Origin: Ignavibacteriota bacterium
GTDB lineage: Bacteria; Bacteroidota; Ignavibacteria; UBA10030
Reading direction: 5' to 3'
Length of the DNA stretch: 55,291 bases
NCBI GenBank assembly: GCA_003142475.1
Contig: PLMK01000079.1
Location: 44,399 to 99,689 of the forward strand
A program made the translations under genes and the position numbers. Under the pieces are notes generated by a model, which saw only the letters and a program-made list of their open reading frames with translations, was not told the DNA's origin and did no database searches. The stretch's first letter is position 1; every line of letters starts with the position of its first letter. Of the stretch, positions 26,891 through 36,738 are shown one piece after another.

Positions 26891-29800
26891 ATGAAATATC
26901 GTTTACTATTGGCGGCGGTGATGGTTTTTGCTATAGCTGGAAATCTATCTGCTCAAACAGCAAATCACATAGTGATTAGTGAAGTCTATGGCGGTGGAGG
27001 GAATAGTGGAGCCTATTGGAAGAATGATTTTATAGAATTGTACAATCCAACTACTTCACCAATAAATATTAACGGTTGGTCGGTTCAATATTCGTCTGCA
27101 ACAGGAACAAGTTGGCAGGTAACTAATCTTGCTGGCACAATTACTCCACATGGATTTTATTTGGTTCAGGAAGCGATGGGTACTGGTGGAACAACAAGTT
27201 TACCGACCCCCGACGCAACTGGATCTATTCCGATGGGAGCTACAGCATTTAAGATTGCATTATGCAATTCCACCACACCTTTAACTGGTTCATCTTCGAC
27301 TGGAGGAAGTATCGTAGATTTTGTTGGAGCAGGAGCGACAGCAACTGGGTATGAAGGTACTGGTCCTGCCCCGGCACCTTCCAATACAACAAGTGTCGAA
27401 CGCAAGGCATCCTCAGCCTCAACTGCTGCATCGTTGTCGGGTACTGGCTCAGAAGTGAACATGGGAAACGGATATGATGCCGATAATAATGCAAATGATT
27501 TTGTAGCCCAAACTGTAGTCAATCCGCAGAATTCGTCAAGTCTCGCAGAACCGGCATTGCCAGGAGGAGATGTTACTCCGCCATCAGTAACTGCTATAAA
27601 AGTACTTACATCCACACAAATTGAAATTAATTTTAACGAACCGGTAGATTCCGTTACATCTTCAAAATCGACAAATTATACTATGACGAAATCTATCGTT
27701 GTCAGTCAAGCGCAACGGGATATTTCTAATATTAAGCGTGTAGTGTTAACAGTTTCCACGATGGCAAATGATATTTACACTCTTACCATTCAAAATGTGA
27801 AAGACACAGTAGGCAATGCAATGACAACGTCTGCGAGTTTCCAATTCAGTGTTGGAGTGTTGACGATTGCACAAGCCCGTGCAGCGGGGACAGGGGTCAA
27901 TGTGCGCGTCCGCGGTATTATTACAGTAGCAAATGAGTTTGCATCACCATCATATATGCAGGATAGTACCGGCGGGCTTGCGGTGTACAATACGAAGTTT
28001 AGCACGAGTGTCAAATTAGGAGATATCTGGGAAGTCTCCGGAGTTTTATCGAACTATTATGGTTTAATAGAGATGAACCCATTAACCGATTCCGTTAAAA
28101 TCAGCTCAGGAAATCCACTTCCAACTCCAAAGGTTCTCCATTCATCTGGACTCTCCGAAACGGAAGAATCGGAACTGGTTCGTGTGAACAGAGTGAAGTT
28201 CGCAGCATCCGGGAGTTTTGCAACTGGTGTGGATAGCAATTATGCTGCTGGTGATGCTTATGGTCCAATGCAAGTCTACATCAGTAAATATTCCGCTGTA
28301 CCTGGTTCGCAGATCCCTGCGGATTCCGTCAACATTATCGGCGTTGTGAATCAACACAATGATGTCTATAGCGTGCTTCCTCGTACTCTTGCAGATATCA
28401 ATTTCAAAGACCCACCATCGTCACAAACATGGTTAGATATCAATATTGCACGTTCACACTCGGACGGCGATACGGTAAAAGTGCGCGGAATAGTAACGTA
28501 TGGACAGCCATCCGGCACCGCTGCAAAGACAATTTTCCTTCAGGATTTTTCTGGAGGAATTGCTGCTTACGACACTACGACTGATAAACTATTACCGGGC
28601 GATTCTATTGAGATCAAGGGTGTCTTGAAACAATATAGTAATTTACTTGAACTCTCACCGGTTAACTCTCTCACGATCTTTGGACACAATCTTTCACTAC
28701 CTTCACCCGAGCAGATTGCGATTCAGCAAGTATCTGAAGCGTATGAATCTCAGCTCATAAAAATAAATGGTGTACGCTTTACAACGTCTGGGACATTCTC
28801 AGGCGGTACTTCAGGTACTACGTATAGTATAACTGATGGAGTGAATCAGCTACAGATATTTATTCCATTCGGATCGGTTCTTGCGAGTGTACTAATCCCC
28901 GCTGGTCTCCTCGATATTGTCGGCGTCATTTCTCAACACTCCGCATATCAACTTATTCCGCGTTCTTCAGATGATTTATTTGGATACCCCGGACCTCAGA
29001 TCTCTTCTCTGCCTGCACTCACATCGGTAACTGATACAAGTTTTACAGTCAACTGGGCAACCTTCTTCAGAGGAAGTTCGAATATCTATTATGGTTTGAC
29101 TAAGAATCTGGGAGATTCAGTTATCGTATCATCGCTCGATTCTTTGCACTCCGTCACCGTTTCCCGACTCAAGTCAGGCCGAATCTATTATTACAAAGCT
29201 GCGTCAGTGAACAGTGCAGGGACGAGCGCATCGTTCATCACTCCTTTGGTGACAATGTCACCGGCAAGTACAGGACAGATGAACTTGTATTTCAATTACT
29301 CCATCGATGCCAGCTATGGTTTAACACCACTGGCAAACGGCAACACAGATTTGTTGAGCAAGTTATTGGAACGAATTCACAATGCAACGAAGAGCATTGA
29401 TATGGCTATTTATTCATATGACGATTTCTCCGGAACAACCGCTATTGTTTCTGATCGCATTTCCGATTCTCTTCTTTCCGCGTACAATCGTGGAGTAAAA
29501 ATTCGGGTTGTGTTTGATAATAAATCAACAACGACTCCGCTCGGCCGGTTAATTAATGCGGGAATTCCTGTCGTGAAGCGTTCAATTCCGGGAATAGACA
29601 ATGGCATCATGCACAACAAATTTTTTATATTTGACGGAAGGGATACAACAAGCGCCACCGATGATTGGGTATTGACAGGTTCATGGAATGTAACAAATAC
29701 AGGAACTGTGAGCGATGCGCAGGATGCAATCTTCATTCAGGATCAATCACTTGCCCGGATTTATACGATTGAATTCGAGGAAATGTTTGGCAGTTCGACT

Positions 29801-30634
29801 GAAACTCCGGATCTTACGCAGGCAGCGTTCGGTCCGATGAAACAAGATAATACACCTCACGTTACAACAATTGCCGGAAAAAAAGTGGAAGTCTACTTTA
29901 GTCCCTCTGATCACACAACAACCTATATCATTAATGCCCTCTCAAGTGCGAATAAAAATATCTTTTTTGGTGTTCTTGCATTCACCCGTGATGATATCGC
30001 ACAGACACTTATTGCGAAAAAAAATTCGTCCGTCGTTGTTCGTGGACTTATCGATCAGCAACCAAGCGAGTTGGGGACATTACAAGCAGCGGGAGTTGAC
30101 GCTCTGCAGGCAGGCCATAGTGTTGTAACCGGTTTGTTCCATCACAAATATGGTGTGGTCGACCCATTCAATGATGATAGTGATCCATTAGTGATTATGG
30201 GCAGTCACAATTGGTCTACTGCTGCTGAACAGGACAATGATGAAAACACGTTAATTATTCACTCGGGAGTCATCGCGCGGCAGTATGTGCAGGAATTCGC
30301 TGCACGGTATAAAGAAAGTGGGGGAATGGGAACTATTACGGGTGTTTCAAATATCAGTTCTGCTGTTCCTGGACATTTCAGTGTCTCGCAAAATTATCCA
30401 AATCCGTTCAATCCAACAACAACTTTCCAATTCCAGATTCCTTGCTCTGGATTAGTTTGTATCAAAGTGTTTGATATTCTTGGCCGTGAAGTTGCAGTTC
30501 TCTTGAACGAAGTGAAATCCGTCGGGGTCTATCAGCTCACGTGGAACGCATCAACATTGCCGAGTGGTATTTATTTCTACCGGGTGCAGGTTGGAACCAA
30601 TACCGCTGTAAAGAAAGCGATATTACTAAAGTAA
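26891..30634 (+). CDS. T9SS-secreted multidomain phospholipase-D-like nuclease
   Basis: A 1247-residue exported protein. In order: signal peptide (ends NLSAQ); lamin-tail domain (about 24-150; HIVISEVYGGGG...FIELYNPT); Ig-like domain (about 228-320); two OB-like repeats of the kind found in secreted nucleases (about 325-420 and 515-620, each with VRVRGI/VKVRGI and FLQD/YMQD); a fibronectin type III domain (about 700-790); two PLD half-domains with HKD motifs HNKFFIFD and HHKYGVVD, each followed by GSWN/GSHN; and a type A T9SS sorting domain from about 1163 (NYPNPFNPTTTFQF...PSGIYFYRV). The HKD pair implies phosphodiester cleavage, so extracellular DNA or phospholipid is the likely target; the OB and lamin-tail parts favour nucleic acid. 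A terminator follows. Confidence 0.88.
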   Translation: MKYRLLLAAVMVFAIAGNLSAQTANHIVISEVYGGGGNSGAYWKNDFIELYNPTTSPININGWSVQYSSATGTSWQVTNLAGTITPHGFYLVQEAMGTGGTTSLPTPDATGSIPMGATAFKIALCNSTTPLTGSSSTGGSIVDFVGAGATATGYEGTGPAPAPSNTTSVERKASSASTAASLSGTGSEVNMGNGYDADNNANDFVAQTVVNPQNSSSLAEPALPGGDVTPPSVTAIKVLTSTQIEINFNEPVDSVTSSKSTNYTMTKSIVVSQAQRDISNIKRVVLTVSTMANDIYTLTIQNVKDTVGNAMTTSASFQFSVGVLTIAQARAAGTGVNVRVRGIITVANEFASPSYMQDSTGGLAVYNTKFSTSVKLGDIWEVSGVLSNYYGLIEMNPLTDSVKISSGNPLPTPKVLHSSGLSETEESELVRVNRVKFAASGSFATGVDSNYAAGDAYGPMQVYISKYSAVPGSQIPADSVNIIGVVNQHNDVYSVLPRTLADINFKDPPSSQTWLDINIARSHSDGDTVKVRGIVTYGQPSGTAAKTIFLQDFSGGIAAYDTTTDKLLPGDSIEIKGVLKQYSNLLELSPVNSLTIFGHNLSLPSPEQIAIQQVSEAYESQLIKINGVRFTTSGTFSGGTSGTTYSITDGVNQLQIFIPFGSVLASVLIPAGLLDIVGVISQHSAYQLIPRSSDDLFGYPGPQISSLPALTSVTDTSFTVNWATFFRGSSNIYYGLTKNLGDSVIVSSLDSLHSVTVSRLKSGRIYYYKAASVNSAGTSASFITPLVTMSPASTGQMNLYFNYSIDASYGLTPLANGNTDLLSKLLERIHNATKSIDMAIYSYDDFSGTTAIVSDRISDSLLSAYNRGVKIRVVFDNKSTTTPLGRLINAGIPVVKRSIPGIDNGIMHNKFFIFDGRDTTSATDDWVLTGSWNVTNTGTVSDAQDAIFIQDQSLARIYTIEFEEMFGSSTETPDLTQAAFGPMKQDNTPHVTTIAGKKVEVYFSPSDHTTTYIINALSSANKNIFFGVLAFTRDDIAQTLIAKKNSSVVVRGLIDQQPSELGTLQAAGVDALQAGHSVVTGLFHHKYGVVDPFNDDSDPLVIMGSHNWSTAAEQDNDENTLIIHSGVIARQYVQEFAARYKESGGMGTITGVSNISSAVPGHFSVSQNYPNPFNPTTTFQFQIPCSGLVCIKVFDILGREVAVLLNEVKSVGVYQLTWNASTLPSGIYFYRVQVGTNTAVKKAILLK

Positions 30635-30653
30635 AAACTTGTATCGTATATTT

Positions 30654-30692
30654 AAAAGCTCAATCAATGTTCAATTGATTGGGCTTTTCTTT
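30654..30692 (+). terminator. Rho-independent terminator after the PLD protein gene
   Basis: AAAAGCTCAATCAA pairs with TTGATTGGGCTTTT (14 bp, one G-T wobble, 7-base loop) and is followed by CTTTTG, 20 bases after the stop codon. Confidence 0.88.
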
Positions 30693-30759
30693 TGTATCTG
30701 AAGTTCCTTTTGGTTAGATTTTTATAATTTCATTTCGAAAAAATATTCCAGGAGGTTGT

Positions 30760-31245
30760 ATGAAAAAGAGTCAACTTGTAACACTCATTTCTGTGATCCT
30801 ACTTATGCTGACCATCGCGTTTCCATCAGATGCTCAGTTGACAACGAAGAAGGCACTGACATTAGAGGCAGCAAAAAAACTTGCGACTCTTGCTGAATCA
30901 GAGGCAACGAAAAATAAGTGGACTATGGTGATCGTCATTGTTGATGATGGAGGCAATGTAATGTACCTCGAACGAATGGATAATACCCAAATTGGAAGTA
31001 TTGAAGTCGCTACGCAAAAAGCAAAGACAGCAATATCGTTCAAACGGCCGACGAAATCATTTGAAGAACGGGCGCTTGCTGGAAGAAATGTTCTCCTTGC
31101 ACTGCCCGGAGCAATTCCCATTGAAGGAGGGCTTCCGATTGTTGTTGATGGACAATATCTTGGTGCTATAGGTGTAAGCGGCGGTGCTTCGGACCAGGAT
31201 GGTATGGTCGCGAAAGCGGCTCTTGATGCCTTTTCACCACATTGA
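30760..31245 (+). CDS. Exported GlcG/HbpS-family heme-binding-like protein
   Basis: A 161-residue protein with a signal peptide (cut near SDAQ) and one GlcG/HbpS (DUF336) domain: MVIVIVDDGGNVMYLERMD, a helix with KAKTAISFKRPTK, and GLPIVVDGQYLGAIGVSGG. HbpS of Streptomyces binds heme and senses oxidative stress, but most family members have no proven role. An AGGAGG ribosome site precedes the ATG. It is followed after 65 bases by the giant LamG-VOC gene, with no visible terminator, so the two may share a transcript. Confidence 0.82.
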   Translation: MKKSQLVTLISVILLMLTIAFPSDAQLTTKKALTLEAAKKLATLAESEATKNKWTMVIVIVDDGGNVMYLERMDNTQIGSIEVATQKAKTAISFKRPTKSFEERALAGRNVLLALPGAIPIEGGLPIVVDGQYLGAIGVSGGASDQDGMVAKAALDAFSPH

Positions 31246-31310
31246 TTATAGATGTTTTACGAAATGATATTTATACTATGATGACTAACAATTAAGAATG
31301 GAAAAAAAAC

Positions 31311-34300
31311 ATGTTTTGTCGTACTAAGACGAATCAAATATTCAATACAATTCTATCTATAGTTGTTTACCTCATCCTCGGTACCTGCTATTTATTTTCA
31401 GCTGAAACTCATTCTAAGAGAACGGAGCCGGGCTTATTGTTTTATCTTTCCGGGGATCAAGGATTCAAAGCGGATTATTCAGCAGGAGGAAAACCGGAGC
31501 CGAACTATTTGGCAAACGTGGATATCATCAAAGATGGGGCGAAAGGCCCTGGCTTTCGATGTGCTGATAAACAACTGATGACTTATTGGGCGCCGGGAAA
31601 TATCTATGCGGAACGGGGGACGTTAAGCTTCTTCTGGAGGTCGCGCGAGCCGGTTGGGAAAACGGAGTTCCCGATTTTTCGGGTCGGGTTTGCCGATCAT
31701 TCTAGCTGGGATATGGTATGGATGCGAATTGATTACAACGGACATGGCTTCGACGCATTCGTCACTGATGTGAATCTTGCTAGAGTTCGTATCTCTTATA
31801 CGATGACTCCTTTTCCCGCTCCGGATAAATGGATCCATCTTGCGTTAGCTTGGGATGAAACGAGTGGAATTCGTTTTTATGTCAATGGTAAATTAGCTGC
31901 GAAGAAAGATAGCGTTGTGGTTCTTTATACGGGTCTGGATCAATTTGGACCTCATTCACGGATCATTGCTCCATCGCAGGTACAAAGTGCATACAACTTT
32001 CAGCGAGGCGGAGATATTGATGAAATTAGAATTTATGATCGCATGCTTTCCGATGCGAATACTACCCGATTAGCAAAAGGTTTATCTGCGGGAGATGTTC
32101 CGAAACTTACTCGAACATTGAAAGATGCGAAGTGGCAGGAGGAATGGAATCTGCGGTACGGATGGAATCGAAAAGGAGATTTGCCTTCTTATCCGCAACA
32201 GCAATTCACACGAGTGAAGAAAGTCGAAATCGAAGATGTCTATGACTTGAAACGGTGGTGGTGGAAAGGAACGGATGGGATTCGGGAAACAACATGGCCG
32301 GGTGTCTACAACCGTTCACGTCTGCCGGGGCGAAATGATTATTTTCAGTTGCCGGATTGGGATTGCTATTCGCTCTCCGGTAAATCTGTAACATTCTTTA
32401 TGCCGAATGAACCGTGGAATCATTTGGAAATATCCGGTTCGGCATTCGGTAAGATGGAAGTCTTTTCATCGGCACAGGATACCATGGGTCAAATATTATT
32501 TCAACGGCCGCAAGGTCAGGAAAGGACTTTCCATGATATTGCAAAATCGATTCAGGGTGAAAGAATTCGCTTTACAAATGTTCAACAAGAAATGCCCATC
32601 GGCGAATTGTCTGCGTATAATGTCGATGCTGGAAAAGAACCAGCCGGGATCCATACTCTTTCATATTCGCTCATAAATAAAACAGACCAGCCCAATGATC
32701 AGTTCCAGCCGTTATTGAAGTTTATTGATGGAAGATACATGCCTGATGAACGAGCAGTGATGGTTGCTGTTCCGCAACAATCAAAACAAGAATCGTTAAA
32801 AAAGAGCACAGAAAAAACATTGCCGTTGGTTCATCTGCTCATTCCGTGTAATTCTCAGTTTGATTCACAAAACACAATATCTGCCGAAAGCTCAGATTCT
32901 TTGTATAACTGGGAGAATATCAACGGGGGATTGGATGGCATCGCAATTGATCTACCAGCTATGAAAATAAAACCGGTGAGCGGCGGATTCATACCATTGA
33001 ATATTCAGATCAAAGATCCAATTTGGCCGATGCGGAATATGCTGGACTTTTCTTTCTCGGTGAAACCGGGCGAAGCGCGTACGCTTTGGTTGGATATACG
33101 GGATAGGATTTTGGCAAAAGGAAAGAACCTCTACGTGACCATTGCGAGCGCCTGCCCTGATTTTAATCCGCAAGTTCTGGATAGTGCACAGGTCCGGTTG
33201 ATCTTCAAACCATGGAAAGAGGCATACCGAGAGCATGTGCAAGATCGGTTTACACAAGTGCGTGACAATTATGCAAATCTTGTTGAAGAACGTCCCGATG
33301 ATCCGCGTCTGAATCTCTATAATCGATTCGAAGCCGATATGTCGGATCTTTTACGTGTAGACCCAAATCATTATCCTGGACAAAACTATTGGTGGGATCT
33401 TGATCATACACATGCAAAACCACTATTTGTTCAACCGATCTGTCCCAAAGGAGTTCCGCTCTGGGCGTTCCGTCAGGTGGAAGACCTGCGGTACTTTAAA
33501 CGATTTGTGCTTTGGTGGATCGATCATCGCCAAATATCCAACGGTGAATTGGGGGGCGGGCTCTCGGATGATGACGATCTGACAAATTGTTGGCCTGGTG
33601 CTGTACTCATGGGATGTGAACCGAACAAGATCATTAACGCTGTCTTGAAAATGTTGGATGCGATTTATGATCAGGGAATGTTCACCAACGGTCTTTCAAC
33701 GATACAAACAGACGGATTACATGCTCATGAAGAAGGGATCGAAGCGCAAACACAAGCAATGCTTGTGGATTATGGAAGTCCGAAACAGATTGAGCGGATG
33801 ATGGCAACTGTGCGTGCATTAGATGAGAAAATCATTCTGAAGAACAAAGCGGGACATCGTCATTTTCGTTCGAGTTATTTTAGCGGTACGAAGATTGCTG
33901 ATGAAGGTGTCTGGGAATGGGCGTTGCAGCCTCACCAATTCCTGCTTCTCCAACCGGTGCTCACGCTGGCTGCATTCAATGGGAATCCTCGCGCACGGCA
34001 GCTGGCGATTGATATGGCAGACGGATTATTAGCGCATGCCCGCAAGGACAAGGATGGAAAACTTGTCCTGGATACAGAGATCAATTTTTCGAGTGATTCT
34101 GCCCGTCCGTCTCCACTCGGATCAAAGGGTGTTCTTGGTATGAGTATGGGATACGGCGGAACGCTGAGCACATCATCTGCAGGAGTACAATTGCTCTGGG
34201 CTGTGTACAAATTTACAGGGGAAAAGAAATATCTTCAGCCATTGCTCGATTCTGGAAAAGAGGTGCTTGGATCGATGAGCGACGATGCCCTCGATATTCT

Positions 34301-36062
34301 CAGCGTACGAGATTCCTGGGGAAAACAGATTGTTGAAAAAACAATACCTGCAAAAGGCTATGATCTTTTTAGGCACATCGCCTGGCAGATGACAGGCGAT
34401 AAAACCTTTTTGGAAAATTACTATGCGGATCAAATCGAACAATCTGCATTGCGCGAGTATATTAACACGGAAGGTTCGCTGTGGAGTGATCGTGTATTTG
34501 TGGCAAATCGCGAGCTACAGCGTTCACGTCTGGGGGGAATTGCACTAGTGCGTGGATCTATCCAATCCGGTCACGTGGTAAGCTGGAAATTCAAATCGCC
34601 AGCAACCGAAGAAAGTGCTGCGATCCTCGTACCGCACGCTACGACGTCTGACATCAAAATTCTTGTGTATACACTTGATCAAAAACCAGTGGATCTCACG
34701 ATGACTGGATGGAACATCGAGCCGGGAACTTGGGAGATCACCCAAGGATTGGATATGAATGGTGATGAAAAAGCAGATACCATACTGTCGACTAAGGTAG
34801 TTGATTGGGAACGGAGTAAGGACATAAAGCTCACATTTACTCCGCAGAAGACAACGGTTCTGATGCTGAAACTCCAATCGAAGTCGGTACCATATTGGCA
34901 GCGTCCCGATTTGGGAATTGGGAAAGAAGATATTGAAGTTGTGAACAATACGGTCATGGTGCAAGTGCACAGTCTTGGTTCGGTAGATGCGCCGGCGACC
35001 ACACTGGCATTGATGGATAGCGGGAAAGTGATTACAACAGCAGCCGTGCCAGCGCTTCAAGCCCCGTACGATCTGGTGCCGAAAATTGCTCAGGTTACAT
35101 TGACCGTGCCACCAGATATCGATCTTATGAGATGCAGCATCTCGATTGACCCAGATAAAAAATTAAATGAAGTAACCGTGAAAAACAACTCTGTAACAGT
35201 AAAGGAAAGTATGAACATGGTAAATCTGCCTCACCAATCGAAATCAAACGACCAAATCGTTTCGTTGAAGAAACAACCGCGTCTAGAACATATTGCCTTC
35301 AATGTGAAAGATCCGGCGGCTGTTGCCAAATGGTATTGCGATCATTTAGGAATGAAAATCGTGCGAAAGAGTGTTCCTCCTGCAAATACACATTTTATCG
35401 GGGATACTGCGGGGAATATGACTTTCGAGCTTTACAATAATCCGGATGTGCCGGTTCCAGAATATGCGTCACTCAGTCATATGTCGTTACATCTGGCGTT
35501 TATGGTTGATGATGTGAAAGCAATGCGCGATTCGCTTCTTGCTGCAGCAGCGAAGCTGGTAGAAGATATAACTATAACTCCAGCTGGAGATCAAGTATTA
35601 ATGATGCGCGATCCGTGGGGACTTGCTATTCAATTTGTAAAACGAATTTCACCAATGCTTGTTCCTACAGGTATACGACCGGAGCATTTTGCGTTGAATG
35701 TTGCAGATCCGCAAAGCATGACGAATTGGTATTGTGAAAATCTTGGTATGAAGGTCAATCGGAAAGGTACTCCGCCGACGTACACAAATTTCGTTGCGGA
35801 TGACGGCAACAATATGATGTTTGAATTATTTAACAATAGTGCGTATCCGGTGCTGGATATGTCGAAGATACATCATTTATCTCTCCATATTGCGTTTGTC
35901 GTAGATGATGTGCGCGCAATCCGCAATGGATTAATTGCAGCCGGCGCGACACTTGTTGACGATATTACAATAAGCTCGAGCGGTGATGAAATACTCATAC
36001 TGCGTAATCCATGGGGTGTACCGCTCCAATTTATCAAGCGTGCGAAGCCGATGTTAAAATAA
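31311..36062 (+). CDS. Exported LamG / toroid-like / tandem-VOC fusion protein
   Basis: A 1583-residue protein without a clear named family. A signal peptide is followed by a LamG-like lectin fold (about 45-260; GTLSFFWRSRE, WIHLALAWDE, IRFYVNGKL); a beta-rich region; a helical region (about 640-1090) with ISNGELGGGLSDDDDL and repeated WxxA/LL helices that resemble the alpha/alpha toroids of carbohydrate lyases and hydrolases; an Ig/CARDB-like part (about 1180-1295); and two VOC (glyoxalase-fold) domains at about 1323-1443 and 1450-1575. Both VOC domains keep metal-ligand-like His (LEHIAF, PEHFAL), Glu (FELYNN, FELFNN) and His (SLHLAF, SLHIAF), but end in Gln (IQFV, LQFI) where Glu is common. 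There is no T9SS sorting domain. The first part suggests polysaccharide binding or breakdown; the reason for VOC fusion is unknown. Confidence 0.75.
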   Translation: MFCRTKTNQIFNTILSIVVYLILGTCYLFSAETHSKRTEPGLLFYLSGDQGFKADYSAGGKPEPNYLANVDIIKDGAKGPGFRCADKQLMTYWAPGNIYAERGTLSFFWRSREPVGKTEFPIFRVGFADHSSWDMVWMRIDYNGHGFDAFVTDVNLARVRISYTMTPFPAPDKWIHLALAWDETSGIRFYVNGKLAAKKDSVVVLYTGLDQFGPHSRIIAPSQVQSAYNFQRGGDIDEIRIYDRMLSDANTTRLAKGLSAGDVPKLTRTLKDAKWQEEWNLRYGWNRKGDLPSYPQQQFTRVKKVEIEDVYDLKRWWWKGTDGIRETTWPGVYNRSRLPGRNDYFQLPDWDCYSLSGKSVTFFMPNEPWNHLEISGSAFGKMEVFSSAQDTMGQILFQRPQGQERTFHDIAKSIQGERIRFTNVQQEMPIGELSAYNVDAGKEPAGIHTLSYSLINKTDQPNDQFQPLLKFIDGRYMPDERAVMVAVPQQSKQESLKKSTEKTLPLVHLLIPCNSQFDSQNTISAESSDSLYNWENINGGLDGIAIDLPAMKIKPVSGGFIPLNIQIKDPIWPMRNMLDFSFSVKPGEARTLWLDIRDRILAKGKNLYVTIASACPDFNPQVLDSAQVRLIFKPWKEAYREHVQDRFTQVRDNYANLVEERPDDPRLNLYNRFEADMSDLLRVDPNHYPGQNYWWDLDHTHAKPLFVQPICPKGVPLWAFRQVEDLRYFKRFVLWWIDHRQISNGELGGGLSDDDDLTNCWPGAVLMGCEPNKIINAVLKMLDAIYDQGMFTNGLSTIQTDGLHAHEEGIEAQTQAMLVDYGSPKQIERMMATVRALDEKIILKNKAGHRHFRSSYFSGTKIADEGVWEWALQPHQFLLLQPVLTLAAFNGNPRARQLAIDMADGLLAHARKDKDGKLVLDTEINFSSDSARPSPLGSKGVLGMSMGYGGTLSTSSAGVQLLWAVYKFTGEKKYLQPLLDSGKEVLGSMSDDALDILSVRDSWGKQIVEKTIPAKGYDLFRHIAWQMTGDKTFLENYYADQIEQSALREYINTEGSLWSDRVFVANRELQRSRLGGIALVRGSIQSGHVVSWKFKSPATEESAAILVPHATTSDIKILVYTLDQKPVDLTMTGWNIEPGTWEITQGLDMNGDEKADTILSTKVVDWERSKDIKLTFTPQKTTVLMLKLQSKSVPYWQRPDLGIGKEDIEVVNNTVMVQVHSLGSVDAPATTLALMDSGKVITTAAVPALQAPYDLVPKIAQVTLTVPPDIDLMRCSISIDPDKKLNEVTVKNNSVTVKESMNMVNLPHQSKSNDQIVSLKKQPRLEHIAFNVKDPAAVAKWYCDHLGMKIVRKSVPPANTHFIGDTAGNMTFELYNNPDVPVPEYASLSHMSLHLAFMVDDVKAMRDSLLAAAAKLVEDITITPAGDQVLMMRDPWGLAIQFVKRISPMLVPTGIRPEHFALNVADPQSMTNWYCENLGMKVNRKGTPPTYTNFVADDGNNMMFELFNNSAYPVLDMSKIHHLSLHIAFVVDDVRAIRNGLIAAGATLVDDITISSSGDEILILRNPWGVPLQFIKRAKPMLK
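35201..35219 (+). promoter_or_regulatory. Possible internal ribosome site and start before the VOC domains
   Basis: AAAGGA at 35201-35206 is followed by in-frame ATGs at 35211 and 35217, just where the Ig-like region ends and the tandem-VOC region begins. Starting here would give a cytoplasmic protein of about 283 residues made of the two VOC domains alone. This is an inference from spacing and domain borders. Confidence 0.35.
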
Positions 36063-36085
36063 TAATTTACAACATTAAAAAAATG

Positions 36086-36118
36086 AACGCCAGATTCCTA
36101 CAAGAGTCTGGCGTTTTT
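36086..36118. terminator. Rho-independent terminator between convergent genes
   Basis: AACGCCAGA and TCTGGCGTT form a perfect 9-bp stem with a 12-base loop, followed by TTT and preceded by an A-run, so it can serve both the LamG-VOC gene and the rubrerythrin gene. Confidence 0.88.
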
Positions 36119-36142
36119 GTTAGATCAAAAGGAGAGTGAGAT

Positions 36143-36718
36143 TTATTCAGTCTCTTCTATCACTTCAAAATATGATTCCGGATGTTCGCATGCTGGGCAC
36201 TTTGCAGGTGGAGTTTTTCCTTCGTGAATGTAGCCGCAATTCCTGCATTACCACCGGACAACTTTTTCTTTCTTGAAAACAGTTCCATCTGCCACCTGCT
36301 TTTGAAACTTGCGATAGCGTGCTTCGTGATGTTTCTCAACGAGTGCGATCGTGCGGAAAGCAAGCGCAATCTCAGTGAATCCTTCTTGTTTGGCGACCTC
36401 GGCAAAATGCGGATACAGCTCAGAGAATTCTTCGTGTTCTCCTTCTGCTGCGGCTTTCAGATTATCCTTTGTTGTACCGATGACACCTGCTGGAAACGAT
36501 GCAGTGATTTCTACTGCTCCACCTTCAAGAAACTTAAAGAATCGTTTTGCATGCTCTTTTTCGTTATCAGCGGTCTCTAAAAAGATCGCGGCGATCTGTT
36601 CGTAACCCTCTTTCTTCGCTTGAGATGCAAAAAAAGTGTAGCGATTTCGTGCTTGAGATTCTCCAGCAAATGCCGCCAAGAGATTCTTTTCTGTTTGTGT
36701 TCCATGTAGACTTGGCAT
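36143..36718 (-). pseudogene. rbr: Rubrerythrin interrupted by an in-frame TAA before the rubredoxin domain
   Basis: Rubrerythrin reduces hydrogen peroxide with a diiron site fed by a rubredoxin-type iron. The four-helix part is complete ([40 protein letters not shown]). At codon 157, after VVRW, stands TAA (36248-36250); the same frame then continues with CRNCGYIHEGK...CPAC...YFEVIEETE to a second TAA at 36143-36145, giving both CxxC pairs of rubredoxin. Relatives have W-K/R-CRNCG here, so one change AAA to TAA explains the break. The whole frame would encode 191 residues, the usual size. The start at 36718 is chosen for its AAAGGGA ribosome site; an ATG at 36736 is less likely. It may be a truncated but working diiron peroxidase, a recent nonsense mutation, or a sequencing error. 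Confidence 0.87.
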
Positions 36719-36738
36719 TATATTTTCCCTTTCCATTG

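Noticed and set aside
36248-36250. Recoding of TAA as an amino acid in rubrerythrin
   Set aside because: TAA ends many other genes in the window and TAA is not used for selenocysteine or pyrrolysine; a local mutation, readthrough or base error is simpler.
36182-36580. 132-codon open frame on the + strand opposite rubrerythrin
   Set aside because: It is antisense to a clear rubrerythrin frame, has no ribosome site and its translation resembles no protein family.
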